The notes below the pieces were generated by a model that was not told where the DNA came from, searched no databases, and worked only from the letters and a program-made list of their open reading frames with translations. Shown here piece by piece: positions 8,084 through 15,943 of a DNA stretch of 26,602 bases. The stretch comes from CAYZAK01 sp964476445 (GTDB lineage: Bacteria > CG03 > SLGR01 > JAGXOG01). The stretch spans positions 1 through 26,602 of the forward strand of contig CAYZAK010000027.1 in assembly GCA_964476445.1 (NCBI GenBank), in the 5' to 3' direction. Each line of letters begins with the position of its first letter. The stretch's first letter is position 1. A program made the translations under genes and the position numbers.

Positions 8084-8112
8084 ATAATATCTTTTCCAGT
8101 GAACTTTTGCAA
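8084..8112 (-). promoter_or_regulatory. Promoter of trkH-trkA
   Basis: TTGCAA (8107-8112), 17-bp spacer, TATTAT (8084-8089) on the minus strand. The transcription start would fall at or one base before the trkH ATG (8076). The box lies in the short gap after the pabBC stop. Confidence 0.6.
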
Positions 8113-8125
8113 CTCAAATGCCCTC

Positions 8126-9883
8126 TTAACTTTTAACTTTAGTTCTCTTTAAACCTATAACCGAATTAGAGATAAAAACACTGCCGGCATCTTTTAACTC
8201 TTCCGGATAAAGGGTTTTTTCTTTTACTTTGCCCTGTTTAAGAAGTTTTTCCCTCACTGTTCCGTTTAAAAGCCCGCTTTTTAAGGGCGGAGTGTATTTA
8301 GTCCCGTCTTTTTCCAGATAGATATTGGTAATCGCGCCCTCGGTAATTTCGCCTCTTTTATTACAAAATATTACATCGTAAAATCCCGCCCCCCGGGCCT
8401 TTTTTAATTCTTTTTCATACAGATCTCTGTTTGTGGTTTTATGATACAGATAGATATTATCCGGGTCCGTTCTTTTATTTGCAAATTTTACAGTATATTT
8501 TTTACGGTCTTTAACAGGGATATGTTTGGTATTAACACTTCCGGTACCGCCTACTAAAACTCTTACTTTATACTTTTCCGGTTTTAACTTTTCAACTGTT
8601 TTTCCAATGTCCCCTACAATCTTATTTTTATTAAAATTAAATCCGAAATACTCAGCCGAATTTTTCAATCTTCTCATATGTGCATTTACATCTTTTAATT
8701 TACCGTCGTAAAGAAGGGTTTCTATAAGTTTAAAATTATTTTTGCAGCCACCGGTCAAAAAACGGGCCTTGGTTTTACATTCCCGGTATTCTTGCTCCGG
8801 TTTTGAATCGTAAACTATTCCTCCTCCCACGCCCATCTCTCCTTTTTTATCTTCTAAAAGCATGGTCCGAATGGGAACATTAAATTTAGCCTGCCCCCCG
8901 GGTCCGAAAAACCCCATGGCTCCGCAATAGATATGTCTCTTTTCTTTTTCAAGACGGCTTAAAATCTGCATGCTTTTTATCTTTGGCGCACCGGTAACCG
9001 AACCCGAGGGAAACAGGGCTTTTAGGATATCATAAATTTCTGTACATTTTTCCAATCTGCTTTTTACCGTGGAGGTCATCTGAAAAAGGGTCTTGAATTT
9101 TTCAACCTCATACAATTTTTTTACTTTTACGGTCCCCGGCTCTGAAACCCGTCCCATATCATTGCGCATAAGGTCAACTATCATAACATTTTCGGCCCTG
9201 TTTTTGGGATCGTTTTTTAAAAATTTCTTATTTTTTTTATCCCCCTTAATATTTTTCCCCCTTTTTACCGTTCCTTTCATGGGTTTTACGGTCAAAATAT
9301 TTTTATTTTTTTTAAAAAATAGTTCCGGGGATATGGATAAAATATGAAATTTATTCCAGTTCATAAAAACATTGTACCCGGCCTCCTGTTTTAATTTTAA
9401 ATCCCGGTAAAAACTCAACGGGTCCCCACTAAAATCGAACTTGTACTTTGCGGTGTAATTGGCCTGATAAATATCTCCGGCTTTGATGTGTTCTTTTATT
9501 TCCAGTATTTTTTTTACATATTCAGGCCTGGACATATTTAATTTTAAGTTTTCAACTTTAAAGTCACGTTTAGGGGGATATCTAAAATTTCCGGCCTCCC
9601 ATTTATCTTTTAGGTGGTTATATATCGCCGGTTTATCATATACCCCGAAAACGGCCAGGGGAAAGTTATTGTCATTTTGGCAATCAAAAAGATCTTCTAA
9701 AAAATAGCCCAGCTCGTATGAGAAAAAACCGGCCAGGTAGTATTTTTGAGACAAATTTTCTAATTTTTTAAAATACCCCTCCATATTGTCCCGGTCGGCC
9801 AGGACAAGTATGTTTTTGGGATTGATAAAATAGTGAGATCTGAAATTTTTTTGGTCTGTCTTGCAGGTTTCAAATATAAACAT
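8126..9883 (-). CDS. pabBC: Fused aminodeoxychorismate synthase component I / aminodeoxychorismate lyase (PabB-PabC)
   Basis: The protein should make 4-aminobenzoate for folate: the PabB part aminates chorismate using ammonia from a PabA glutaminase, and the PabC part removes pyruvate with PLP. In 585 residues, the chorismate-binding domain (about 1-375) shows TVKPMKGTVKRG with the PabB-type lysine, ENVMIVDLMRNDMGRV, FPSGSVTGAPKIKSMQ and GVGGGIVYDSKPEQEY. The class IV aminotransferase-fold domain (about 385-585) shows LIETLLYDG, YHKTTNRDLYE, RGEITEGAITNIYL and LKSGLLNGTVRE. Such fusions are known. No pabA is in the window. The start lacks a Shine-Dalgarno; it lies 29 bp after the HAD gene and is probably co-transcribed with it. 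Confidence 0.92.
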   Translation of the reverse strand: MFIFETCKTDQKNFRSHYFINPKNILVLADRDNMEGYFKKLENLSQKYYLAGFFSYELGYFLEDLFDCQNDNNFPLAVFGVYDKPAIYNHLKDKWEAGNFRYPPKRDFKVENLKLNMSRPEYVKKILEIKEHIKAGDIYQANYTAKYKFDFSGDPLSFYRDLKLKQEAGYNVFMNWNKFHILSISPELFFKKNKNILTVKPMKGTVKRGKNIKGDKKNKKFLKNDPKNRAENVMIVDLMRNDMGRVSEPGTVKVKKLYEVEKFKTLFQMTSTVKSRLEKCTEIYDILKALFPSGSVTGAPKIKSMQILSRLEKEKRHIYCGAMGFFGPGGQAKFNVPIRTMLLEDKKGEMGVGGGIVYDSKPEQEYRECKTKARFLTGGCKNNFKLIETLLYDGKLKDVNAHMRRLKNSAEYFGFNFNKNKIVGDIGKTVEKLKPEKYKVRVLVGGTGSVNTKHIPVKDRKKYTVKFANKRTDPDNIYLYHKTTNRDLYEKELKKARGAGFYDVIFCNKRGEITEGAITNIYLEKDGTKYTPPLKSGLLNGTVREKLLKQGKVKEKTLYPEELKDAGSVFISNSVIGLKRTKVKS

Positions 9884-9912
9884 ATTTTTAAATATTTACC
9901 ATAATTTTTCGG

Positions 9913-10476
9913 CTATTTAAAAATTATATCCAGAATCTGGTTCCAGTTCTTTACTCTGACAATACCGTTTTCCAATTTATATTTTTTATTCCAGGGCCGG
10001 TCGACGAGCAGTACTTTGACGCCGTCTCCGGCGACCTCCAGGGCAAATTTAAACCTGTCTTCCACAAAACAGTCCAGCTTTATATTTTCATCTTTAATAT
10101 AAGAAAGTTTTGACTCCATATCTGTAAAGACCGCCCTGCGAACTGGAATATCGTGTTCTTTTATCCATTGTAAAGTAGATTCCCGGGCAACTTCCGGTCT
10201 GGAGGTTTTTATGTAAAGATTTTTTTTAGTTCCTATATGACGCAGCGACTTCAGGGCTTCCGGGTAAAACGGAATCTCGCCCCAAATATCATCTTCGATC
10301 ATCTTTCCAAGAGCCATGCTCATCTCTTCTTCGGTTATATCCACGCAGTTTTCAAATAAATATTCGGTAATATCCTCCTGGCAATATTTTTTACCGGTTA
10401 CCCTTTCAATATAATTAAGATATACTTCTACAGTATCTAAAATAACCCCGTCTATATCTATGCCTATATTTTTCAT
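9913..10476 (-). CDS. HAD-superfamily hydrolase, 5'(3')-deoxyribonucleotidase (NT5C)-like
   Basis: The 187 residues have the HAD motif I DIDGVILD (D7 nucleophile, D9), a motif II threonine in YIKTSRPE, and a motif III/IV region LDCFVEDRFKFA followed by LLVDRPWN. The DRPWN ending is typical of the NT5C/UPF0655 group of small nucleotidases that act on nucleoside monophosphates, but substrate is not determined by these motifs. A GGGAGG Shine-Dalgarno precedes the ATG, and a strong promoter lies upstream with a leader of about 45 nt. It heads the unit that continues into pabBC. Confidence 0.8.
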   Translation of the reverse strand: MKNIGIDIDGVILDTVEVYLNYIERVTGKKYCQEDITEYLFENCVDITEEEMSMALGKMIEDDIWGEIPFYPEALKSLRHIGTKKNLYIKTSRPEVARESTLQWIKEHDIPVRRAVFTDMESKLSYIKDENIKLDCFVEDRFKFALEVAGDGVKVLLVDRPWNKKYKLENGIVRVKNWNQILDIIFK

Positions 10477-10527
10477 TTTATCCTCCCTAATTTTTATTCA
10501 AATCTTCGCTCTTTTGTTCAAAACTGA

Positions 10528-10556
10528 ATTATATCTTTTTTAAACCTGATTAACAA
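10528..10556 (-). promoter_or_regulatory. Promoter of the HAD-pabBC unit
   Basis: TTGTTA (10551-10556), 17-bp spacer, perfect TATAAT (10528-10533) on the minus strand. The predicted start near 10521 gives a leader of about 45 nt containing the GGGAGG Shine-Dalgarno. Confidence 0.75.
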
Positions 10557-10595
10557 ATTTTAAAACTATACGAAAAACAATAATAATTCGCGCAT

Positions 10596-10613
10596 CTCCG
10601 GATAGGTCCGGAG
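10596..10613. other. Small GC-rich hairpin
   Basis: CTCCGGA (10596-10602), TAGG loop, TCCGGAG (10607-10613). On the plus strand it is followed by a broken T-run (TACTTTGTTTTT), so it is a weak terminator candidate for plus-strand transcripts; on the minus strand there is no T-run. Its role is unknown. Confidence 0.4.
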
Positions 10614-10831
10614 TACTTTGTTTTTAACAATTAAAATTACTTTTAAGAATTTTTTTCTTTTCCGTAAAAATATTTCATAGCCCGCTTATTTTCTTCCTAT
10701 TAATTTCCTGATTTCGGCTTCTCCCGGTATACCCGCCAGAAAATTTAATACGTTTCAGATATCCCTTTTTGGATTTTTAGCATTTTTCCGATTAACAACC
10801 TGAATATTCTTAAAAAATTATAAAATTTTAT

Positions 10832-10837
10832 TATAAT
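10832..10837 (+). promoter_or_regulatory. -10 element of the MBL-hydrolase gene
   Basis: A perfect TATAAT lies 6 bp before the ATG at 10844, so transcription would start on or next to the A of the start codon. The -35 is weak (TTAAAA at 10810-10815, 16-bp spacer). No Shine-Dalgarno precedes the gene. Confidence 0.55.
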
Positions 10838-10843
10838 GAAATA

Positions 10844-11614
10844 ATGGATACTGAAACTGACAGATTTAAGATATACTTTCTGGGCACCGGCTCGGCCAGG
10901 GCCACTGCCTCAAGGGACAATACTTCTTTGTACCTGGAGTGGGAAGACACTAACGCCCTCATAGACTGCGGAGGGAGTATTGTACATAAATTTAAAAAAA
11001 TGAGTCTGGATTTTAACAATGTCGACCGGGTTATCATAACCCATCTTCATCCGGACCACGTATACGGACTTCCCTCCCTCCTTCATCCTCTTAAACCCGC
11101 CGGTATTTTTCCGGATATTATCGTACCCCCGGGCTCAACGGATAAATTCTATTCTTTTCTGAAATTATTTGAGTTTGATAAGCTGGATATTCAAATATCG
11201 GAAATGGAGGATAACCGGAAATTAATACCCAATTTAGAATTTTTCCCCACCCGCCATACGCCTGAATCCAGGGGAATTATCTTTATCAAAGAAAATTTTA
11301 AATTTGTGTACACCGGGGATACCGGGCCGATGAAAAATTATCGGACTTTATTTAACAAAGCTGAATATCTCATACACGACTGTTATGCCCCGTCAAGATT
11401 TAAATCAAAAAGTTCGGTTCTGGATAAAAGCCATACCTCGGGAAAATTATTAGGTAAAATGGCTGAAAAATCAAGGGTAAAAAACTTAGTGCCCGTACAT
11501 TTTTCTGGAGAGTACAGTGAAGAATTTAAAATTGAAGAATTAATTGAAGAATTAAAAAAACATTACAGCGGGAATATCGTAGTTCCCCGGGATTTAACCT
11601 GCCTGAGGATCTAA
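10844..11614 (+). CDS. Metallo-beta-lactamase-fold hydrolase, RNase Z-like
   Basis: The 256 residues form an MBL-fold domain with the dinuclear zinc motif THLHPDH (H67, H69, D71, H72), then H138, D159 in YTGDTGP and H219 in VPVHFSGEY. The start FYFLGTGSARATASRDNTS-like segment (residues 10-28) and the SHTSGKLLGKMAEKSRV block near 196-212 follow the RNase Z pattern, in which the equivalent histidine is general acid. It lacks the classic tRNA-binding exosite arm, so tRNA 3' processing is possible but not shown. The gene appears leaderless and overlaps the convergent nucleotidyltransferase gene by 21 bp. Confidence 0.8.
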   Translation: MDTETDRFKIYFLGTGSARATASRDNTSLYLEWEDTNALIDCGGSIVHKFKKMSLDFNNVDRVIITHLHPDHVYGLPSLLHPLKPAGIFPDIIVPPGSTDKFYSFLKLFEFDKLDIQISEMEDNRKLIPNLEFFPTRHTPESRGIIFIKENFKFVYTGDTGPMKNYRTLFNKAEYLIHDCYAPSRFKSKSSVLDKSHTSGKLLGKMAEKSRVKNLVPVHFSGEYSEEFKIEELIEELKKHYSGNIVVPRDLTCLRI

Positions 11615-12316
11615 AAATTTCTGAGCTTTTTTAAAATCCCCCGGTGTGTTAAGATTTATTCTTTTTGTATTGTTTAGATAATAATAAAAATTTTTGCCCC
11701 GGTTGATCCCGTTATTTACGGCATTGCTTAACTCGTATTCCCCGGTTTTTGCTTTTTTGATATTTTTAAGGTATTTATAGATAGCCTGAGTGAATATAAA
11801 TACCGGGTACAGCCGTCTTTTTCCGGTTTTACCGTCCGGCTTTTCATCTATTTTTGTTATAATTTTGTTATCCAAATCTACCACCGCCGTTTCGGGGTTG
11901 GCTTTATTTTCAGTTATTTGGGCCGCCCCCAGGCTGTCCGGAGTATCCCGAAATTTTTTTTCCAGATACTCCAAGCGAAAATCTCCAACATTATCGCTGT
12001 AGGTCATAAAAAAATTTTGGGAGCCGGTAAAACCTTTTGCTTTAAGAAGAGCCTTTGCCGTACCGTTGGAAATTTTCTGAAAAAGAGGCTCTATCTTTAA
12101 ATCTTTGAATTCAGTCCTTAAAATACCGGTTAGTCTTTCTGTCCTGTTATTTACAACCAGGCCCAGTTTGGTGACGCCGTAATCATAAAACTGTTTAGTC
12201 TGATAGTAGGCAAGAGGTTTGCCGGCTAACCGGACCAGGGGTTTGGGGGTATCTTTAAATTTCTTTCTGAGCCTGGTTCCTTTTCCCGAAGCTAGAAGGA
12301 CGGCTCGGTTTATCAT
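11594..12316 (-). CDS. Sugar-nucleotidyltransferase-like protein (NTP_transferase family)
   Basis: Proteins of this fold couple an NTP to a sugar phosphate or similar substrate. From the ATG at 12316 the protein has 240 residues. It begins INRAVLLASGKGTRL, the nucleotide-binding signature with Ser replacing the second position of the usual AGxGxR, followed by the conserved TPKPLVRLAGKPL (K25). The metal-binding GD of relatives is here TYSDNVG. I chose 12316 over the ATG 18 codons upstream because the signature must lie at the N-terminus and a GGAG Shine-Dalgarno sits in the last codons of the upstream amrS-like gene, 1 bp away. Substrate unknown. Confidence 0.78.
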   Translation of the reverse strand: MINRAVLLASGKGTRLRKKFKDTPKPLVRLAGKPLAYYQTKQFYDYGVTKLGLVVNNRTERLTGILRTEFKDLKIEPLFQKISNGTAKALLKAKGFTGSQNFFMTYSDNVGDFRLEYLEKKFRDTPDSLGAAQITENKANPETAVVDLDNKIITKIDEKPDGKTGKRRLYPVFIFTQAIYKYLKNIKKAKTGEYELSNAVNNGINRGKNFYYYLNNTKRINLNTPGDFKKAQKFLDPQAG

Positions 12317-12317
12317 T

Positions 12318-13325
12318 TTAGCTCCATATACCGGGAATTTTCTGTGCGCATTCCGGACATTTGCCGTCACCGGTTAGACGGTTTAATTCCACATTATAAA
12401 CAGTCCGACTTATCAGATTCTCTTCACAGGACGTACACCTGGTGATAGTACGGCGACCTACATTTCCAAGATATATAAATTTCAGCCCGCTTTCTTTTCC
12501 TATGCGGATGGCTTTTTTTAGAGTTTTAACCGGGGTGGACGGGGTGGTTTTGTATTTGTACCGGGCCACAAACATGGAAATATGCCAGGGAATATTTTTA
12601 TCCACTCCGGCTATAAATTCGGCAATATTTTTAAGTTCTTCGTCACTGCCATTTTCCCCCGGTATTATCAAAGTAGTTACTTCTAACCAGATGCCCAGTT
12701 CTTTCATATATTTGATGCTTTGTAATACCGGTTCTAAACGCCCGTTACAAATTTTTCGGTAGGAAGAATCCTTAAAGTATTTAAGGTCCACGTTGGCGCC
12801 GTCCAGATAAGGAGCAATCATATCCAGGGCTTCTTTAGTCATAAATCCGTTGGTTACAAAAATATTTTTAATACCTTTTTTAGATGCCAGTTTAGCGGTA
12901 TTGTAAGCGTATTCAAAAAATATCGTAGGTTCTGTGTAGGTGTAGGCTATACTCCGTGCCTCTTTTGAAATTGCGTTTTTTACAACTTCCCGGGGAGGCA
13001 TACTCCGGGTACCGAAAATTTTTGAACCGTCAGTTTGAGATATTCTCCAGTTCTGGCAGAAACCGCATTTAAAATTACACCCGGCAGTAGCTATAGAATA
13101 GGCCCCGGTTCCAGGCAAAAAATGGTACATAGGCTTTTTTTCTATGGGATCCACTCCGGCGGAGACCGTTTCACCGTAAACTGTGGTATAAAGCTCACCG
13201 TCTTTATTTTTTCTGACCCGGCATATACCTATTTTTCCCACGCCAATCTCACACCGGTGAGAGCAAAGATTGCATCTTACCTTCCCATTTTCTAAATTTT
13301 TATAAAGATATGCTTTATGTTCCAT
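12318..13325 (-). CDS. amrS: AmmeMemoRadiSam-type radical SAM enzyme (AmrS-like)
   Basis: The 335 residues contain the radical SAM [4Fe-4S] motif CNFKCGFCQNW (C83, C87, C90), an N-terminal cysteine set (C18, C21, C25, C35) and a C-terminal CTSC...CPEC pair (C297, C300, C323, C326) likely to bind zinc. This layout matches the AmmeMemoRadiSam family, usually encoded with Memo and AMMECR1 partners, whose reaction is not established. Neither partner is in the window. Sequence similarity to pyruvate-formate-lyase activases is limited to the radical SAM core. The start has no clear Shine-Dalgarno. It is followed one base later by the nucleotidyltransferase gene. Confidence 0.88.
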   Translation of the reverse strand: MEHKAYLYKNLENGKVRCNLCSHRCEIGVGKIGICRVRKNKDGELYTTVYGETVSAGVDPIEKKPMYHFLPGTGAYSIATAGCNFKCGFCQNWRISQTDGSKIFGTRSMPPREVVKNAISKEARSIAYTYTEPTIFFEYAYNTAKLASKKGIKNIFVTNGFMTKEALDMIAPYLDGANVDLKYFKDSSYRKICNGRLEPVLQSIKYMKELGIWLEVTTLIIPGENGSDEELKNIAEFIAGVDKNIPWHISMFVARYKYKTTPSTPVKTLKKAIRIGKESGLKFIYLGNVGRRTITRCTSCEENLISRTVYNVELNRLTGDGKCPECAQKIPGIWS

Positions 13326-13336
13326 CGATACCCATT

Positions 13337-13342
13337 TTTATA
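13337..13342 (-). promoter_or_regulatory. Possible -10 element of amrS
   Basis: TATAAA on the minus strand, 11 bp before the amrS ATG, would give a leader of about 5 nt. No acceptable -35 hexamer is present at normal spacing, so this is tentative. Confidence 0.3.
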
Positions 13343-13363
13343 GACAATTATTTATTTCACCTA

Positions 13364-13392
13364 TTGACTATTAGCTTAATTTATGATATTTA
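13364..13392 (+). promoter_or_regulatory. Promoter of the GT2-PAP2 gene
   Basis: TTGACT (13364-13369), 17-bp spacer, TATTTA (13387-13392), the same -10 hexamer as upstream of nfo. The transcription start near 13399 would leave a leader of about 6 nt with no Shine-Dalgarno. Confidence 0.6.
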
Positions 13393-13404
13393 ATTGTTAA
13401 AATT

Positions 13405-14781
13405 ATGTCAAATTCAAATTACAAAGATTTATCTTTGATCATACCCACAATAAACGAGAAAGATAATTTAAAGAAGCTTCTTTTCCGACTGGAAGAGTTA
13501 TATCCGGGCTGCTCCTTTTATATAACCGATGACGGCTCTGATGACGGTTCCTTTGAATACTTAAAGACAGTCATAGAATCGGGGTTCAACAACAACCTTG
13601 TCTTTTTAGACCGGGATAATAACAGAACTTTAACCAACGTTGACGATTTCGATCATAAAAAATTTATCTCTGATGAACTTAACATAAGAAAGACTAGGGG
13701 ATTGACTGCATCGGTACTGGATGCTCTTAACCTTATTGAAACCTCCAAATTCGCCGTAATAGACGCCGATTTTCAGCACCCTCCGGAACTAGTGGGTAAG
13801 ATGTATGCCAATCTCAAAAACGATGCCCTGGTAACCGCTCACCGGGCTGATCTGGGCGAGTTTCCCCTATACCGGAAACTTATTACCAAAACGGGCACTT
13901 TTCTGGCCAATGGGGTTCTTTCTCCCGGGAATAAAGTCGAAGATCCCCTAAGCGGCGCTTTTGCAGGTAAGACCGACCCGTTAAAAAAATATTTTACCCA
14001 GGTTAAGAACTTTAAATTAGAAGGATTTAAAATACTTTTTGACCTTTTAAAAATTATTCCCGAAGATATTAATATTCAGCAGACCCCCTACTCCTTCCAG
14101 CCCCGGGACGAGGGGCAGTCTAAAATAGGTTTCTCCCACCTGTGGACATTTTATAAATCTGTTATAAACGGTAAAACGGGTAAACTGATAAACGGCCTGG
14201 CAATATTTTCCGTTGCAATGGCAGCCGGATTACTGGTGACTTTTATCTACGGTGATATTTCCATTGCCGCTTCAGTCCACGCCCTTATGGAGGAACACCC
14301 CCGGGTAAAGAACCTCTTTATAATGATTACCGATTACGGTATGCACCTTTATACGGCCGGATTCTTGCTTACTATTATTTACGGTATTATTAAAAAGAAG
14401 AAAAAATACCTTAAAATTCCCCTTATATTTTTAGTTGTGATGATGGCCGCGGGGGCAATAACCTATACTATAAAACCTATTTTGGGGCGACCCCGGCCGA
14501 CCGTTTACCGGGATCCGGATTCTGAATTCGCTCATGATTTTTTTACTTCCAGTTCCCGTTACAAGTCTTTGCCGTCCGGGCACACGACATACGCGTTTGG
14601 GTCGGCCGGAGTGGTATGGAGTCTTGCCCCCACTTACGGGCTGCCTATCATAGCTTTTATATATTCGCTTATAATAGGTATCTCCAGGGTAATTGTAGGA
14701 TCCCATTTCCCCTTAGACGTACTGGCAGGTATGACGGTGGGGTTTTTAAGCGCCCTCTTTATAATATACAAGAAATTCTAA
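13405..14781 (+). CDS. Polyprenol-phosphate glycosyltransferase (GT2) fused to PAP2 phosphatase
   Basis: The 458 residues combine two enzymes. Residues 1-240 are a GT2 domain of the DPM1 (polyprenol-phosphate mannose/glucose synthase) type: LSLIIPTINEKDNL, ITDDGSDDGS, and the metal-binding VIDADFQHPP (D120, D122). Hydrophobic segments begin near 260. The C-terminal PAP2 domain has all three phosphatase motifs: KPILGRPRP (357-365), PSGH (390-393) and SRVIVGSHFPLD (R428, H434, D438). PAP2 enzymes remove phosphate from lipid phosphates, for example undecaprenyl diphosphate. The fusion suggests one protein both charges and regenerates a polyprenyl carrier, which is my inference. It overlaps the convergent aminotransferase gene by 4 bp. 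Confidence 0.88.
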   Translation: MSNSNYKDLSLIIPTINEKDNLKKLLFRLEELYPGCSFYITDDGSDDGSFEYLKTVIESGFNNNLVFLDRDNNRTLTNVDDFDHKKFISDELNIRKTRGLTASVLDALNLIETSKFAVIDADFQHPPELVGKMYANLKNDALVTAHRADLGEFPLYRKLITKTGTFLANGVLSPGNKVEDPLSGAFAGKTDPLKKYFTQVKNFKLEGFKILFDLLKIIPEDINIQQTPYSFQPRDEGQSKIGFSHLWTFYKSVINGKTGKLINGLAIFSVAMAAGLLVTFIYGDISIAASVHALMEEHPRVKNLFIMITDYGMHLYTAGFLLTIIYGIIKKKKKYLKIPLIFLVVMMAAGAITYTIKPILGRPRPTVYRDPDSEFAHDFFTSSSRYKSLPSGHTTYAFGSAGVVWSLAPTYGLPIIAFIYSLIIGISRVIVGSHFPLDVLAGMTVGFLSALFIIYKKF

Positions 14782-15920
14782 GGGCGGGGATTAAAAATTT
14801 TAGAGCCCGCTTCTATTCCGTCTGAAGGGTGGCAGCTGTAACCCAACTCCTTTAAACTTTCCCCTAAAACCCCCAGAAGACCGAGCATATCCGTCCGGTC
14901 ATAGTACCCCATGTGGGCTATTCGGACAATTTTTTCTTTCATACTTCCCTGACCACCGGCAATTGAAACACCGTATTTTTTGTTCATGTACTTTATTAAC
15001 CCGGATATGAGTTTATCTTTTTGGGGTAATTTTACGGCGGTCAGGCCCCTGGCGGGCGAACAGGATAGTATATCCAAACCCAAAGCTTTAACTCCGGCCC
15101 GGCAGCTCCGGCTCAATAATCGGTGTCGCTCCCAGGTATTTTTTATACCTTCGGCAGTTATTATCTTAAGAGAATGGTTTAAGCCTCTTATTAAATTAAT
15201 CGCAGGGGTATACGGAGTCTGGTGGTTTTTTACCCGGTTTAGCATTTTGGTAAAATCCCAGTAATAATTTTTCCGGGTATTCTCTTTAAAAAGGTTTAAG
15301 GAATTGCCGTTTACCCCTACAAATCCAAGTCCGGGAGGGGTCATAAGAGCTTTCTGAGACCCGGAGACCACTGCGTCTATCTTCCATTTATCCATTTTAA
15401 GAACATCGCAACCCAGACCGCTGACCGCGTCCACTACGATTGCCCTTCCTTCTTCTTTTACCGCCGCGGCGATCTCTTTTACCGGATGGACAGTTCCGGT
15501 GGAAGTTTCCACCAGAGTGGAAAATACCGTTTTTATATCTTTATTATCATGAAGAATTTTTTTCACCTCCCCGGCACAGGCGCTTTGACCCCAGGGATAA
15601 GTTAAAGTCACACTTTCAACTTCAAAAGTTTCACACAGCTCTTTCCACCTGTGACCAAACTTTCCGGCATCTATGACAAGTACTTTTTCGCCCGGCGATG
15701 TAAAATTTACCATCGCCGCTTCCATGGCCCCGGTTCCCGAAGAGGCAAAAGTAAATACTTCCCCGTCAGTTAAAAATATTTTTTTGAGTTTTTTATTTAC
15801 TTTTTTAAATAATTCTTTAAATTCTCCTTTGCGGTGATGAACAACCGGACGGGCTAAATCAAGTAAAGTTTCCGGTGGAACTTCCGTTGGCCCCGGAGTA
15901 AACAATCTTTTTTTAAACAT
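14778..15920 (-). CDS. Class V aminotransferase (serine/alanine-glyoxylate type)
   Basis: A PLP enzyme of the SgaA/AGXT/PucG group, 380 residues, the normal length. The N-terminal FTPGPTEVPPETL is the group's signature, SSGTGAMEAA binds the cofactor phosphate, VVDAVSGLG holds the ring-binding aspartate, and K190 in SGSQKALMTPPGLGF is the Schiff-base lysine. In other genomes such genes often precede serA, but here the gene follows purH by 23 bp, with AAGGAGA as Shine-Dalgarno. The context does not fix the substrate; alanine, serine or phosphoserine-like donors are all possible. Confidence 0.87.
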   Translation of the reverse strand: MFKKRLFTPGPTEVPPETLLDLARPVVHHRKGEFKELFKKVNKKLKKIFLTDGEVFTFASSGTGAMEAAMVNFTSPGEKVLVIDAGKFGHRWKELCETFEVESVTLTYPWGQSACAGEVKKILHDNKDIKTVFSTLVETSTGTVHPVKEIAAAVKEEGRAIVVDAVSGLGCDVLKMDKWKIDAVVSGSQKALMTPPGLGFVGVNGNSLNLFKENTRKNYYWDFTKMLNRVKNHQTPYTPAINLIRGLNHSLKIITAEGIKNTWERHRLLSRSCRAGVKALGLDILSCSPARGLTAVKLPQKDKLISGLIKYMNKKYGVSIAGGQGSMKEKIVRIAHMGYYDRTDMLGLLGVLGESLKELGYSCHPSDGIEAGSKIFNPRP

Positions 15921-15943
15921 GGTATAACTTCTCCTTAAAATTT

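Larger units (their letters stand above)
10477..10843. other. 367-bp intergenic gap
   Basis: This AT-rich gap separates the divergent HAD and MBL genes. It contains the HAD promoter (10528-10556), the MBL -10 box (10832-10837), a 7-bp GC-rich hairpin (10596-10613) and a short coding-like stretch on the minus strand (10686-10811) broken by one stop. I see no tRNA, recognisable riboswitch or repeat array in it. Confidence 0.6.

Noticed and set aside
10477..10843. Riboswitch in the HAD-MBL gap
   Set aside because: I compared the gap with common riboswitch consensus elements from memory and found only a simple 7-bp hairpin.
12317..12370. Longer start for the nucleotidyltransferase (18 extra codons)
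   Set aside because: The extension lies inside the amrS-like coding sequence, and the nucleotide-binding signature should be at the N-terminus; 12316 has a GGAG Shine-Dalgarno.
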